Positions 23,831 to 32,402 of a stretch of 64,000 bases of DNA are shown here, one piece after another. This DNA is from Prochlorococcus sp. AG-409-D09. Its GTDB lineage: Bacteria > Cyanobacteriota > Cyanobacteriia > PCC-6307 > Cyanobiaceae. The first letter of the stretch is position 1, and every line of letters begins with the position of its first letter. Under the pieces are notes generated by a model. That model was not told the origin of the DNA. It made no database searches and saw only the letters and a program-made list of their open reading frames with translations. The DNA lies in assembly GCA_003215935.1 (NCBI GenBank), contig QCJQ01000002.1:28500-92499 (forward strand), given 5' to 3'. A program made the position numbers and the translations under genes.

Positions 23831-24721
23831 ATGATGGGCCAAAATGAGGTTAATTTCACTCAAAGATTAGGTTTTATAGGTTTAGGTGCAATAGGGGCAA
23901 AAATTGCAATCAACCTTTGTAAGTCAGGTTATTTATTAAATATCTATAATAGAAGCAAATTTATAGAAGAAAATGATCTTTTAAAAGAATGTATGCGTTT
24001 TTCTACTCCACTAGAACTAGCTAAAAATTCGAATGTTATAATGATTTGTGTAAGTGATGATATAGCAGTCGAAGAAGTTCTATTTGGAGAAAATGGAGTT
24101 TTTTCAAGTATTAAATCAAATAGTATTATTATAGATTTATCAACAATTAGTCCTAGTAAAGCTCGTTCTAATTATATACGACTCCTATCTAAAGGTGTTA
24201 ATTATTTAGATTGTCCAGTTACAGGAGGTACAGAAGGAGCTGAAAAAGGATTATTAAGTATTTTTGTAGGAGGTAATGAAGAGTCATTAAATGCAGTTAA
24301 ACCTATTTTGAAAAAGATTTCTTCGAGTATTTGCTATTTTGGGGAATCAGGTAAAGGACAAGAAGTTAAAGCTATTAATCAAGTACTTGTTGCTGGAACA
24401 TATATAGCAGTTGCAGAAGCAATTTCTTTAGGAAAAAGATTAAAGCTTCCTCTTCCCAAAGTTATAAATGCTTTAAGTAATGGAGCTGCCTCATCGTGGG
24501 CACTTTTAAATCGATCAGAATCAATGATTTCGGATGAATATCCTTTAGGTTTCAAGCTATCACTTCATTATAAAGATTTATTGATTGCATTAGAATTATC
24601 AGAAAATGTTGGACTTTCTTTGCCTATATCTTCTCAAGTGAAGGAAATAGAAGAAAAACTAATAAATAATGGATTAGGGAGTCTTGATGTATCGGCATTG
24701 CATATTGCAATTAATAAATGA
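23831..24721 (+). CDS. beta-hydroxyacid dehydrogenase (3-hydroxyisobutyrate DH family)
   Basis: This NAD(P)-dependent oxidoreductase acts on 3-hydroxyisobutyrate, tartronate semialdehyde or glyoxylate-type substrates. RLGFIGLGAIGAKIAINLCKSGY is the Rossmann GxGxxG. DCPVTGGTEGAEKGLLSIFVGG is the substrate-binding signature of the family. GKGQEVKAINQVLVAG carries the catalytic Lys. At 296 aa it has normal length. The best match in function may be a tartronate-semialdehyde/glyoxylate reductase in photorespiration, but the substrate cannot be read here. The start may be the second codon (ATG ATG). Confidence 0.85.
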   Translation: MMGQNEVNFTQRLGFIGLGAIGAKIAINLCKSGYLLNIYNRSKFIEENDLLKECMRFSTPLELAKNSNVIMICVSDDIAVEEVLFGENGVFSSIKSNSIIIDLSTISPSKARSNYIRLLSKGVNYLDCPVTGGTEGAEKGLLSIFVGGNEESLNAVKPILKKISSSICYFGESGKGQEVKAINQVLVAGTYIAVAEAISLGKRLKLPLPKVINALSNGAASSWALLNRSESMISDEYPLGFKLSLHYKDLLIALELSENVGLSLPISSQVKEIEEKLINNGLGSLDVSALHIAINK

Positions 24722-24730
24722 ATAGATTTT

Positions 24731-25123
24731 TTAACTTATTTCTATAAATTTTAGGCCTTCGTATCTTTGATAAACGACTTTCCATATTCGAAAACAATTT
24801 AATTTCAATGATTTAATAAATGAGATTTTATCTCCTGAATTTATCCATTCAGCCTTTATCTTTGGCAATATATCTTGCATGACTGACATTTCAATTTCTA
24901 TAAGAAGTAGACTTTCATCGCCTGCTGAGCTTTTGATTAAGCCTGATTCACTTTTTTGTAAAACCCTTACTAATAAATCAAGAGAAATTAATTTTGCATC
25001 TATCCATACTTTATTTGTATTGGATAAGTCAATTTTTATAGATTTCCCTCCTAAAGGCATACTCCTTATGCCTTTCTCATTTTCAATCATAGCAATTGCA
25101 ACTAGGTAAGGGAATTTTTTCAT
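24731..25123 (-). CDS. conserved hypothetical protein (130 aa)
   Basis: This soluble protein has strands and helices in alternation (FPYLVAIAMIENEKGIRSMPLGGKSIKIDLSNTNKVWIDAKLISLDLLVRVLQ). It is convergent with the dehydrogenase, 9 bp between stops. It looks like a real, conserved gene, but no family is recognised. The + strand ORF inside it is a shadow. Confidence 0.6.
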   Translation of the reverse strand: MKKFPYLVAIAMIENEKGIRSMPLGGKSIKIDLSNTNKVWIDAKLISLDLLVRVLQKSESGLIKSSAGDESLLLIEIEMSVMQDILPKIKAEWINSGDKISFIKSLKLNCFRIWKVVYQRYEGLKFIEIS

Positions 25124-25310
25124 AGGTGATGATTCATTCTATAACTATATATTCTATAAGATTGAAAAAAAATTAAAATTTAAGTCTTATATCTATCTTT
25201 TAGGATCTATGATTCTTATAACGCCCCTTCATATATTTGATTTAATATTATAGAATCACTTTATTCAATTATGCATAGGCAGAATTGAAATATCACCCTG
25301 GAGTAAAATA

Positions 25311-26303
25311 GTGAGAAAATCTAAACATATACAAGTTGAGAATTTATCGAAAATCTACCGTGTAGCAGATAAGAAGCCAGGGTTAAAAGGTACTTTTAGC
25401 CATTTTTTCAATAGGAGTACAAATAATGTAGAAGCTGTAAAAGGGGTCAATTTCTCTATTGAAGCTGGAGAAATTGTTGGATTTTTAGGTGCAAATGGTG
25501 CAGGTAAAACCACTATTTTAAAAATGCTATGTGGATTAATTCATCCTACTAATGGTTATATTAATGTTGCTGGTTTTTCACCACAGAGACGACAAAATGC
25601 TTTTCTCAAAGAAATTACACTTGTTATGGGGCAAAAGCAGCAATTGATATGGGACTTGCCTCCTATGGATTCATTTCAAGTAAATGCAGCAGTATATGGA
25701 ATCTTAGAAATGGAATCCAAAAATATTATTTTCGAACTTGCAGAAATGCTTGATATAGGAAATGAGCTTTATAGGCCTGTCAGGAAACTCTCTTTAGGCC
25801 AAAGAATGAAAGCTGAATTATTAGCTTCGCTAATTCATAGTCCTTCAGTCCTTTTTTTAGATGAACCAACTCTTGGTTTAGATGTTAATGCACAATCAAG
25901 AGTTAGAGGCTTTTTAACTGAATATAATAAAAGGACAAATGCAACTATTTTGTTGACCAGCCACTATATGGCAGATATTACAACTTTATGCCCTCGTATT
26001 TTATGTGTTCATGAAGGACAAATTATTTATGATGGTGACTTGGATAGTTTGTCATCTAGGCTTAATCCAAATAAGAAAATTATTTTTGAAGTAAGATCTG
26101 ATGTTAGTAAAGAATCATTTTCTAAATATGGAAAGATTCAAGAAATTAATAAAGGATTTATATCTTTATTAGTTTCAAGAAATAAAGTTAACTTTATTGT
26201 AAATCAATTGCTTAGTGATTTTGAAATTGTTGACTTAGAAATTAAGGATCCCCCTATAGATGAATTGATTGGAGATATCTTTTCTAATGGTAAGGTTTTG
26301 TGA
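25311..26303 (+). CDS. ABC-2 type exporter, ATP-binding subunit
   Basis: This 330 aa ATPase energises the two permeases that follow. Walker A is GFLGANGAGKTTILKMLCG, the Q-loop lies near MGQKQQL, the signature is KLSLGQRMKAELLASL (LSxGQ), and Walker B is VLFLDEPTLGLD; the H-loop is TSHYMADI. The N-terminal sequence (VENLSKIYRV...FFNRSTNNVEAVKGVNFSIEAGE) matches the subfamily of ABC-2 exporters paired with two DUF990-like permeases. It starts with GTG at 25311. The stop overlaps the next start by 4 bp, so the operon is translationally coupled. The substrate is unknown. Confidence 0.88.
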   Translation: MRKSKHIQVENLSKIYRVADKKPGLKGTFSHFFNRSTNNVEAVKGVNFSIEAGEIVGFLGANGAGKTTILKMLCGLIHPTNGYINVAGFSPQRRQNAFLKEITLVMGQKQQLIWDLPPMDSFQVNAAVYGILEMESKNIIFELAEMLDIGNELYRPVRKLSLGQRMKAELLASLIHSPSVLFLDEPTLGLDVNAQSRVRGFLTEYNKRTNATILLTSHYMADITTLCPRILCVHEGQIIYDGDLDSLSSRLNPNKKIIFEVRSDVSKESFSKYGKIQEINKGFISLLVSRNKVNFIVNQLLSDFEIVDLEIKDPPIDELIGDIFSNGKVL

Positions 26304-27097
26304 AAATATTTGGTCTTTCTCCTAGAGTTATAAAAGTATTATTAACCACGCAATATGCTAATATGCTTGAATATAGAATTGAAATTGCATTATGGGCTTT
26401 ATCAGGAATATTGCCCTTTATAATGTTAAGTTTATGGACTGAAAGCAATACAGCAAATACATTTAGTTTTACTAATATTGAATTGTCGCGTTATTTTTTA
26501 AGTGCTTTTTTAGTTCGTCAATTTTCTGTAGTATGGGTTGTATTTTTATTTGAGGAGGATGCCTTACTAGGAAGACTCTCCCCATATCTTCTGCAGCCTA
26601 TTCATCCTCTATGGAGATATGTATCATCTCATTTGGCTGAGCAATTGACTCGATTTCCATTTGCATTCTTGATTGCCTTTATTTTCTTTACTCTTAACCC
26701 AAGTTCATTTTGGATTCCTTCTTTTCCTAGATTTTTATTTGCTTGTATCGCTACTAATTTTGCATTTATTATTGCATTTTTATTACAAAGTTTAATTGCA
26801 TCTCTTTGCTTTTGGAGTGAAAAAGCAAGTTCATTGGAAAGATTGATTTTTGTTCCTTATTTGTTTTTATCAGGATTGCTCGTTCCTCTCTCGGCCTTTC
26901 CTAGTCATATTTTAAAGTTTGTATTGTATACTCCATTCCCTTATTTAATAAATTTTCCCGCTAGAATTCTTTCAGGAATGCCAGTTGATATTTTAAAAAT
27001 TATCAGTATACAAATAATATGGATTTTAATACTTACACCAATTGTTAGGTTTTTATGGCAAATTGGAGTAAGAAGATATACAGCAATGGGATCATAA
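26300..27097 (+). CDS. ABC-2 type exporter permease 1
   Basis: This 265 aa protein has about six transmembrane helices and the ABC-2/DUF990-like layout, beginning LLTTQYANMLEYRIEIALWALSGILPFIMLSLW. ILSGMPVDILKI near the C-terminus is a recurring motif of these permeases. It starts GTG within the ATPase stop and is followed by permease 2 after 1 bp. It probably forms a heterodimeric channel with that protein. Confidence 0.82.
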   Translation: MKIFGLSPRVIKVLLTTQYANMLEYRIEIALWALSGILPFIMLSLWTESNTANTFSFTNIELSRYFLSAFLVRQFSVVWVVFLFEEDALLGRLSPYLLQPIHPLWRYVSSHLAEQLTRFPFAFLIAFIFFTLNPSSFWIPSFPRFLFACIATNFAFIIAFLLQSLIASLCFWSEKASSLERLIFVPYLFLSGLLVPLSAFPSHILKFVLYTPFPYLINFPARILSGMPVDILKIISIQIIWILILTPIVRFLWQIGVRRYTAMGS

Positions 27098-27098
27098 T

Positions 27099-27887
27099 GT
27101 GAAACGTTATTTACTTTCATTAAGATTATTCTGGACTACTGCTTTATCAGCACAACTTGAATATCGATTTAATTTTTTAATCGAATTGATAGCAATGTTA
27201 GGAACTCTTCTTGGCAGTGTTTTTATACTTTCATTGTTTTTTAGTCATGGTAATAAAATAGGAGATTGGACCTGGGAAGCTGCTTTAGTAGTCCAAGGTG
27301 TTTATACATTACTAGATGGAATAACAAACACATTTTTAAAACCTAATCTTTCTGAAATTGTCAATTATGTAAGGGAAGGTACTTTAGATTTTGTTCTTCT
27401 CAAACCTATTGATAGTCAATTTTGGTTGTCTACAAGAACTATTTCTCCATCTGGTTTGCCAGAGATATGTTTAGGGTTTTCTTTAATTATTTGGTCATCT
27501 AATAGGGTTAGTAATGGAATACATTTTGATCATATTGCTATATTCATTATTTCATTATTTTGTGCAATTATAATTCTTTACTCTTTTTGGTTCCTTATTG
27601 CTTCTACCACTATATGGTTTGTTAAAACTTGGAATGCAACTGAAGTACTTAGAGCTGTTTTAGCATCTGGAAGATACCCTGTTGCAGCATATCCTCCCTC
27701 ATTAAGATTATTTTTTACTCTTGTTCTTCCAGTAGCTTTTTTAACAACAGTTCCCGCACAAATGATTCTTGGAAATATTAACCTCCTAAAGCTATTTACA
27801 TCTTTGCTATTTTCTATTATCTTCTTTAATTTAAGTAGATACTTTTGGAAATTTGCACTACGTTTTTATACTTCTGCCTCTAGTTGA
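27099..27887 (+). CDS. ABC-2 type exporter permease 2
   Basis: This 262 aa six-helix permease opens RLFWTTALSAQLEYRFNFLIELIAMLGTLLGSVFILSLFF, paralogous in layout to permease 1. NYVREGTLDFVLLKPIDSQFW is the typical cytoplasmic loop of this permease type (usually ..I..G.LD..L..P....), contacting the ATPase. It starts GTG one base after the previous stop. Together the three genes encode a complete exporter; the substrate is unknown. Confidence 0.82.
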   Translation: MKRYLLSLRLFWTTALSAQLEYRFNFLIELIAMLGTLLGSVFILSLFFSHGNKIGDWTWEAALVVQGVYTLLDGITNTFLKPNLSEIVNYVREGTLDFVLLKPIDSQFWLSTRTISPSGLPEICLGFSLIIWSSNRVSNGIHFDHIAIFIISLFCAIIILYSFWFLIASTTIWFVKTWNATEVLRAVLASGRYPVAAYPPSLRLFFTLVLPVAFLTTVPAQMILGNINLLKLFTSLLFSIIFFNLSRYFWKFALRFYTSASS

Positions 27888-27907
27888 TGTACATATTTTT
27901 GTTGAAC

Positions 27908-29230
27908 TTAATTTATTTTTCCTAAACCTATAAAACTATTAGCAATAAATAATATACTGAATCCACATAAGAATAGTATTCCAAACCATGACAAATATTT
28001 CATTGATTTTCTATACCTATATTCTGGTTTAACTAAAGTACTATTTAATGTTCTCATAGCCATCCAGGCAAAAAGAGGAGCAGTTAAAAAACTGCCAGTC
28101 ATTGCACCAAAAACAAAGTCTTTAACACCTATTCCGCCTGCCTTGGCAATTAATAGGGCTATTAAAGATGTGAAAATATGAATTGTCATCCAAAGTTGTA
28201 GTCTTCTACGTTCTTTAATACTTGATAACTGACCTTTATCTTTTTTTTGAATTAAACCTATAGCAGCAGATACGCCTCTTGGGTATGCATCTAAGCACGT
28301 TATTGTGGTACTGAACATCGCAGCAAATGCGGCAGGAACTATTATCCATTTAGCCCAATTTCCTATTGACTCTGTATATAAATTAATAAGGTTCTGAGCA
28401 AATTGTATACCACTAGCACCTATCATACTTATTCCACTTCCGTACATTGTATAAGCACCTAGAATTACAAAAAATAATGAAGTTATAACTGTAATTATGT
28501 ACCCTAAATTGAAATCAAATTCAGCTTCTTTAACTGTTGCTATATGATTTGATCTTTTTGAATTAGAGAATAACCAAAGCGAAGGCCATACTGTTAGTTC
28601 CACAGGTCCAGGCATCCATCCCATCAAAGGGATTAGAAAACTTAAATTCTCAATACTCCAAGGACTTGGAGTACTATTTAGCCATGTACTATTTATATCA
28701 TTCACTGGTCCTTTTAGTATTATTGAGACTACTGCTATGAAGGTTAACAAAGTTAATAATGTCACTAGAATTTTTGATATATAGTCAAGCGCTTTGTATT
28801 TACCTACTAAAAGAATTAATCCACTTATAGCTAATATTCCAATGGCTAGATCCATTGGAGGAGTTTGACTAAATATAGATATATTTGTTAATAATAAACC
28901 AGATACAAAGCTTACGGCAGCAATAGTTAAGGTACCAGTTATTAGACTAACTATTAAATAAATAGGAAGATAAAGCTTGTTTCTTGATTGAAAGCCTTCT
29001 AATAATGAAATACCTGTAACTGATGTAAATCTTGTGCCAGCAAGTAGAAAGGGATATTTAACAAGATTTGTAATGAGAATTAATCCTATAAGTGCAAAAC
29101 CAAACCTCGCACCAGCGGTAGTTGAAGACATCAGGTGAGAGCCTCCAATGCATGCTCCAGCAAGCAATATTCCAGGTCCAACACTTTTTTTTAAGCTAGA
29201 AATAAATTGAGAGGTGGAGGATGCTCCCAT
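27908..29230 (-). CDS. divergent Nramp-fold transporter lacking the canonical metal ligands
   Basis: The 440 aa, roughly 11-helix protein has Nramp architecture. TM1 is GPGILLAGACIGGSHLMSSTTAGARFG, aligning well with the Nramp GPG......DPGN.....AGA.FG region, but DPGN is GGSH (29-32). TM6 is GWMPGPVELTVW (206-209 MPGP), where manganese transporters have MPH. The Asp/Asn and His ligands for Mn2+/Fe2+ are therefore gone. Related non-canonical Nramp-like proteins carry other ions (for example Mg2+ or Al3+). The substrate here is unknown; a divalent or hydrated cation is plausible. It converges with the ABC exporter and stands alone. Confidence 0.8.
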   Translation of the reverse strand: MGASSTSQFISSLKKSVGPGILLAGACIGGSHLMSSTTAGARFGFALIGLILITNLVKYPFLLAGTRFTSVTGISLLEGFQSRNKLYLPIYLIVSLITGTLTIAAVSFVSGLLLTNISIFSQTPPMDLAIGILAISGLILLVGKYKALDYISKILVTLLTLLTFIAVVSIILKGPVNDINSTWLNSTPSPWSIENLSFLIPLMGWMPGPVELTVWPSLWLFSNSKRSNHIATVKEAEFDFNLGYIITVITSLFFVILGAYTMYGSGISMIGASGIQFAQNLINLYTESIGNWAKWIIVPAAFAAMFSTTITCLDAYPRGVSAAIGLIQKKDKGQLSSIKERRRLQLWMTIHIFTSLIALLIAKAGGIGVKDFVFGAMTGSFLTAPLFAWMAMRTLNSTLVKPEYRYRKSMKYLSWFGILFLCGFSILFIANSFIGLGKIN

Positions 29231-29532
29231 GAATTAAAATTAAACTAAATACATCATGGCAATTAGATAAATATTTGCACTTCTAATAAACAAAGATTAA
29301 TTATTATCTTCCTGAATCTCCTATCATTCCTATTTTTTATGTGGAAATGTTCTAAATCCTAAATCTAATATCTCGACAAAGTTTTAGATCTAAAATAAAT
29401 CACAGAATAATTTTTTCCATAGAAATCATACTAAGTGGATATGCTCCAGTTTTTTCACTCATGACAAAGTATCTATTTCATGTAAAAGTATAAGTATATT
29501 TTTAAATTTAGAGTTGCTCTCACGTAACTATT
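29231..29532. other. 302-bp spacer without features
   Basis: This stretch separates the Nramp-like start from the next small + strand gene. It should hold both promoters. I see no convincing ORF, terminator or operator. Confidence 0.4.
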
Positions 29533-29673
29533 ATGAGTAAAACAAAATCGTATCAATATTATAGTTGTAAAATACCTAGAAGGGCTGAAGCTATTGAAGC
29601 TCTTTACTGTTTAGTATGGATGAAAAATAAGAAAGACATACCTAATTGGGTTTTAGAAGAATTAAAACGTTAG
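29533..29673 (+). CDS. small basic protein (46 aa)
   Basis: The frame MSKTKSYQYYSCKIPRRAEAIEALYCLVWMKNKKDIPNWVLEELKR is clearly coding-like, with two Cys and a helical C-terminus. It is below the ORF-track cutoff. I do not recognise a family. It is convergent with the small lipoprotein gene. Confidence 0.55.
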   Translation: MSKTKSYQYYSCKIPRRAEAIEALYCLVWMKNKKDIPNWVLEELKR

Positions 29674-29705
29674 ACTTTATCTGTTAAGTTTATTTAGCGG
29701 TATAT

Positions 29706-29951
29706 TTATTGTTTTAGTAATTCAATACATTTTTCTATAGAGAGATTTTTTTTCTTCTGTTTAGCAATACAATCATCGATTTTTTGTAATTCAGTTTTTC
29801 TCATTTTTTTCAACGGCTCCTTAATTTGAATTTTATCGATTTGTTTTATTTGAGAATTGCTTTCTTCTTCTTTTAGACCTTCAGATCCTTCTTTTTGGGG
29901 ACAGGCTGTTAGTAAACTCATTAAAATCGTTAGGTATAGCAATTTTTTCAT
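29706..29951 (-). CDS. small lipoprotein (81 aa)
   Basis: The signal peptide MKKLLYLTILMSLLTAC ends in a lipobox LLTAC, so the mature protein would be lipid-anchored at Cys17. The mature part is highly charged (EGLKEEESNSQIKQIDK...), with two further Cys in the C-terminal helix (DDCIAKQKKKNLSIEKCIELL) that could form a disulfide. The function is unknown. Confidence 0.65.
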   Translation of the reverse strand: MKKLLYLTILMSLLTACPQKEGSEGLKEEESNSQIKQIDKIQIKEPLKKMRKTELQKIDDCIAKQKKKNLSIEKCIELLKQ

Positions 29952-30209
29952 ATTTGAAGATAAAATTTGATAATTAATTATAAGTTAATATCAAGCCTAA
30001 TAATGCTTTTGGATATATTTCAACTTATTTACAAGATCAAATTATGGCCAATTTTGTTTTTGTAGAATAAATCACCTAATAAAATTATATATATATTAAC
30101 GTCGATTTTCTGAATTATAGAATCTTCAATTTTGTAAATATAGATTTGCAACTTCTTAGAACTGTTATTAGATCTGCTTATCAATGACTTTAGTTTTTTT
30201 TATTAAGGT

Positions 30210-30350
30210 ATGATTTTAATCCTATTAACAGATTTCAATCTAGATCCAAATTTGAGAAAAGAAGCGTATTCCATAGGCATAGTAATTTCCACATTTAAAG
30301 TCAATACACGCACTTTATTAGAAAATCAGTTAGTTTCTTTTTACCTGTGA
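30210..30350 (+). CDS. possible small protein (46 aa)
   Basis: The ATG frame MILILLTDFNLDPNLRKEAYSIGIVISTFKVNTRTLLENQLVSFYL ends 13 bp before the next small gene. The AAGG before the ATG is too close to be a good ribosome-binding site. It could be chance; the surrounding 29952-30363 region has nothing else. Confidence 0.3.
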   Translation: MILILLTDFNLDPNLRKEAYSIGIVISTFKVNTRTLLENQLVSFYL

Positions 30351-30363
30351 GTACAAGGTTCAA

Positions 30364-30480
30364 ATGACTCAACGAATTTCCGTTGCACTTAATTCAATTC
30401 CAACTTGTAGTAGGGATTTACTTGAATTTATATTTTTTTGTGCAGTAGGTTTTACCGCTGGCTCCTTAGGGTTGATATAG
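30364..30480 (+). CDS. tiny membrane protein (38 aa)
   Basis: The frame MTQRISVALNSIPTCSRDLLEFIFFCAVGFTAGSLGLI has a polar head with one Cys and a hydrophobic C-terminal helix. The balanced composition argues for a real gene despite its size. It is not recognised. Confidence 0.5.
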   Translation: MTQRISVALNSIPTCSRDLLEFIFFCAVGFTAGSLGLI

Positions 30481-30641
30481 ATCTAACAAATTAATAATTT
30501 TTTTCAGCTTTGGTAAGAATTATATTTTCCTGACTTGATATAATTAAAACAAATTTATTTTAATTTTTTATGTTGAGTTTATAGTATATATAATCATATT
30601 AGTATAAAATTATCAATAATTAATAGCAGTATAATAATATT

Positions 30642-30839
30642 ATGTTTTATATAATGAGAAAAATTTTTAATTATATAGATATTTTTAATAGAATTTTAAG
30701 CTTAGATTTCTTGCCTAAAATAGTCGGATATTTCTTTGACATTATATTATTATTTTTAATTGTATATTACTTTGATACCTTTAAGGAAATTTTATTAATG
30801 TCTTTATTACTTATTTTACTATGGAATAAAACAAGATAA
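30642..30839 (+). CDS. membrane protein (65 aa)
   Basis: Two hydrophobic segments (FLPKIVGYFFDIILLFLIVYYF and ILLMSLLLILLW) follow a basic N-terminus; the last residues are NKTR. The ATG at 30654 (MRKIFNYI) is an alternative start. The sequence is Ile/Leu/Phe-rich, so chance cannot be excluded. No family is recognised. Confidence 0.45.
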   Translation: MFYIMRKIFNYIDIFNRILSLDFLPKIVGYFFDIILLFLIVYYFDTFKEILLMSLLLILLWNKTR

Positions 30840-30923
30840 CAATCTCAAAATCTTAATATTTTATTCTTTTTTTATTGCTGATAGTTTGTAGCCAATTTAA
30901 ATTTTTTTGCTAATAATATATTA

Positions 30924-30981
30924 GAGGATGAGTTAATAAAGTAAGCTTCCCCAACAGTAGCTTAATCATCCTCACCTTTTT
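30924..30981 (+). ncRNA. candidate small RNA with intrinsic terminator
   Basis: GAGGATGA (30924-30931) pairs with TCATCCTC (30966-30973). Inside, TAAGCT pairs with AGCTTA around the loop TCCCCAACAGT. The outer stem is followed by ACCTTTTT. A -10-like TAATAT (30914-30919) lies just upstream, so a transcript of about 60 nt starting near 30924 and ending in the T-run is plausible. There is no ORF in the region 30840-31346. Not matched to a named Yfr RNA. Confidence 0.45.
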
Positions 30982-31248
30982 AAAAATATAATTTAAATCG
31001 CTTTATATAGAGAATACTATTACTCTAGATTATTAATATCTCGCAAGAATTGATTGCCATGAGTTCAGTAAGAAATAGCTTGAATATAAGAAAATAGCTA
31101 AATATAGCCAATTGAGCCAAGGAGGTCTCTTTTCTTTGGACATGGTGAATTTACATTTAAATCTATAATAAGCTATTTCTAAAATTTATCTCGTTTTCTT
31201 ATAAAAGCTATTTTTTATCTAAAATGCAATTTGCTAATATCTATAATG

Positions 31249-31300
31249 TATATAATTACTTATACATAAACTTATAGGTTTATGTATAAGTAATTATATA
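31249..31300. repeat. 23-bp perfect inverted repeat
   Basis: TATATAATTACTTATACATAAAC and GTTTATGTATAAGTAATTATATA are exact complements with a 6-base loop TTATAG. The length without a mismatch is far beyond chance for an arbitrary site. It lies 47 bp beyond the stop of the 31347 gene and may be its terminator, or a hairpin insertion. Confidence 0.75.
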
Positions 31301-31346
31301 TTTATTGGTTACTCTATAATAAATATCATTATATTTTAATGATCAA

Positions 31347-31604
31347 TTAATTATATTGATTTTTCATGCCACAGGCTAATGTTGCTTCTTTTAGATCCAT
31401 TTGACCTGAATTCCATTTCTCATATACGCATGATGAATATGGATTGCTTGGGTTTTTACTGTCATTTTTGGAGCCTATCAATGTTCTAAGATATTTTGCT
31501 TTTGCGTCTAAATATTCTTTTTTGGAAGTCCAATAAATAGTTTCTGCTATAGCTATAAAGCCAATAAGAAAGAGAGATATAACTAAGAGATTAAAAATTA
31601 ACAT
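31347..31604 (-). CDS. membrane-anchored protein (85 aa)
   Basis: The N-terminal helix (IFNLLVISLFLIGFIAIAETIYW) is followed by a soluble tail with two Cys (NPYSSCVYEKWNSGQMDLKEATLACGMKNQYN). The tail resembles a small periplasmic or cytoplasmic domain closed by one disulfide. No family is recognised. The 23-bp hairpin lies just past the stop. Confidence 0.55.
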   Translation of the reverse strand: MLIFNLLVISLFLIGFIAIAETIYWTSKKEYLDAKAKYLRTLIGSKNDSKNPSNPYSSCVYEKWNSGQMDLKEATLACGMKNQYN

Positions 31605-31739
31605 CTTTTTACGGTGATAATTATATTAGGTCACTTTCTTGTCTATGGTCACTTGTATATTATACTCATTTTATTTTAATCACATTCCCACCTATTCTTA
31701 AGTATTTTTACTGTATATGTTTTTTCAGGGTATTTTATA

Positions 31740-31949
31740 TTATTCAATTTTTGTATCACTTGCTGATTTGTTTTTGTATATAATTTCTGCTGGCCTTAAG
31801 CATTTATCTTCCCATATGTTTCGAGAGTTATGTGATATTAGTCTCCGTTTTTTTGAATTATATATTAAAGTTTGCAAATCTCTAATGCCATTTGATAAAT
31901 CTTTTACTATATATTCAATTTCAATATTGAGTATTTGGCCCCTATTCAT
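31740..31949 (-). CDS. hypothetical protein (69 aa), strand uncertain
   Basis: The frame MNRGQILNIEIEYIVKDLSNGIRDLQTLIYNSKKRRLISHNSRNIWED... is soluble and mixed. The opposite-strand ORF at 31717-31956 is hydrophobic and overlaps fully. I prefer this strand by composition, but neither is certain. Confidence 0.4.
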   Translation of the reverse strand: MNRGQILNIEIEYIVKDLSNGIRDLQTLIYNSKKRRLISHNSRNIWEDKCLRPAEIIYKNKSASDTKIE

Positions 31950-32169
31950 TTACTAGCATATGTACTTATGTAAGTATTTTACCATGCATTTACTTTAAAT
32001 GTTTTTTGCTAATATCTATATTTTAAAATTTCATTTCATTAGTTCTCTTTTTCTTATTTAAAAGTATGTCTTAAATTAAATTACATGTTAAATTATTTGG
32101 TATCTAATATGAGTGGTTTATTGTTATAAAAATAAAGATTAATGCATTTTATTTATATATTTAATTTCT

Positions 32170-32358
32170 TCATTTAAAGACTATCTTTATTCCAATAAAT
32201 TTCTTTAGCTTCTTAGGAATCCTTGCTTTCTTGGAAAACTCATCTAATTGGATCTCTACTTGCTTGTTTATTAAATACTTAAGGTATTCAACTAGTTTCC
32301 ATGTGGTAATAATAGATATTATTGCGAAGAATATATAAATATAATATAGATAGTTCAT
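32170..32358 (-). CDS. small membrane protein (62 aa)
   Basis: The protein has one N-terminal helix (YLYYIYIFFAIISIITTWKLVEYLKYL) and a basic amphipathic tail (KKARIPKKLKKFIGIKIVFK). It is possibly co-transcribed downstream of bcp, 44 bp away. No family is recognised. Confidence 0.5.
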   Translation of the reverse strand: MNYLYYIYIFFAIISIITTWKLVEYLKYLINKQVEIQLDEFSKKARIPKKLKKFIGIKIVFK

Positions 32359-32402
32359 TTTATTTACTAAATAAATTCATAAGTATAACCTTAAGTTTTA
32401 AA

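Noticed and set aside
30355-30375. GGTTCAAATGACTC resembling a tRNA T-loop
   Set aside because: No acceptor stem, anticodon arm or CCA-side pairing could be formed around it, and it overlaps a small ORF start.
31717-31956. + strand hydrophobic ORF of 79 aa
   Set aside because: No ribosome-binding site and it overlaps a more balanced minus-strand frame; kept only as an uncertain alternative.
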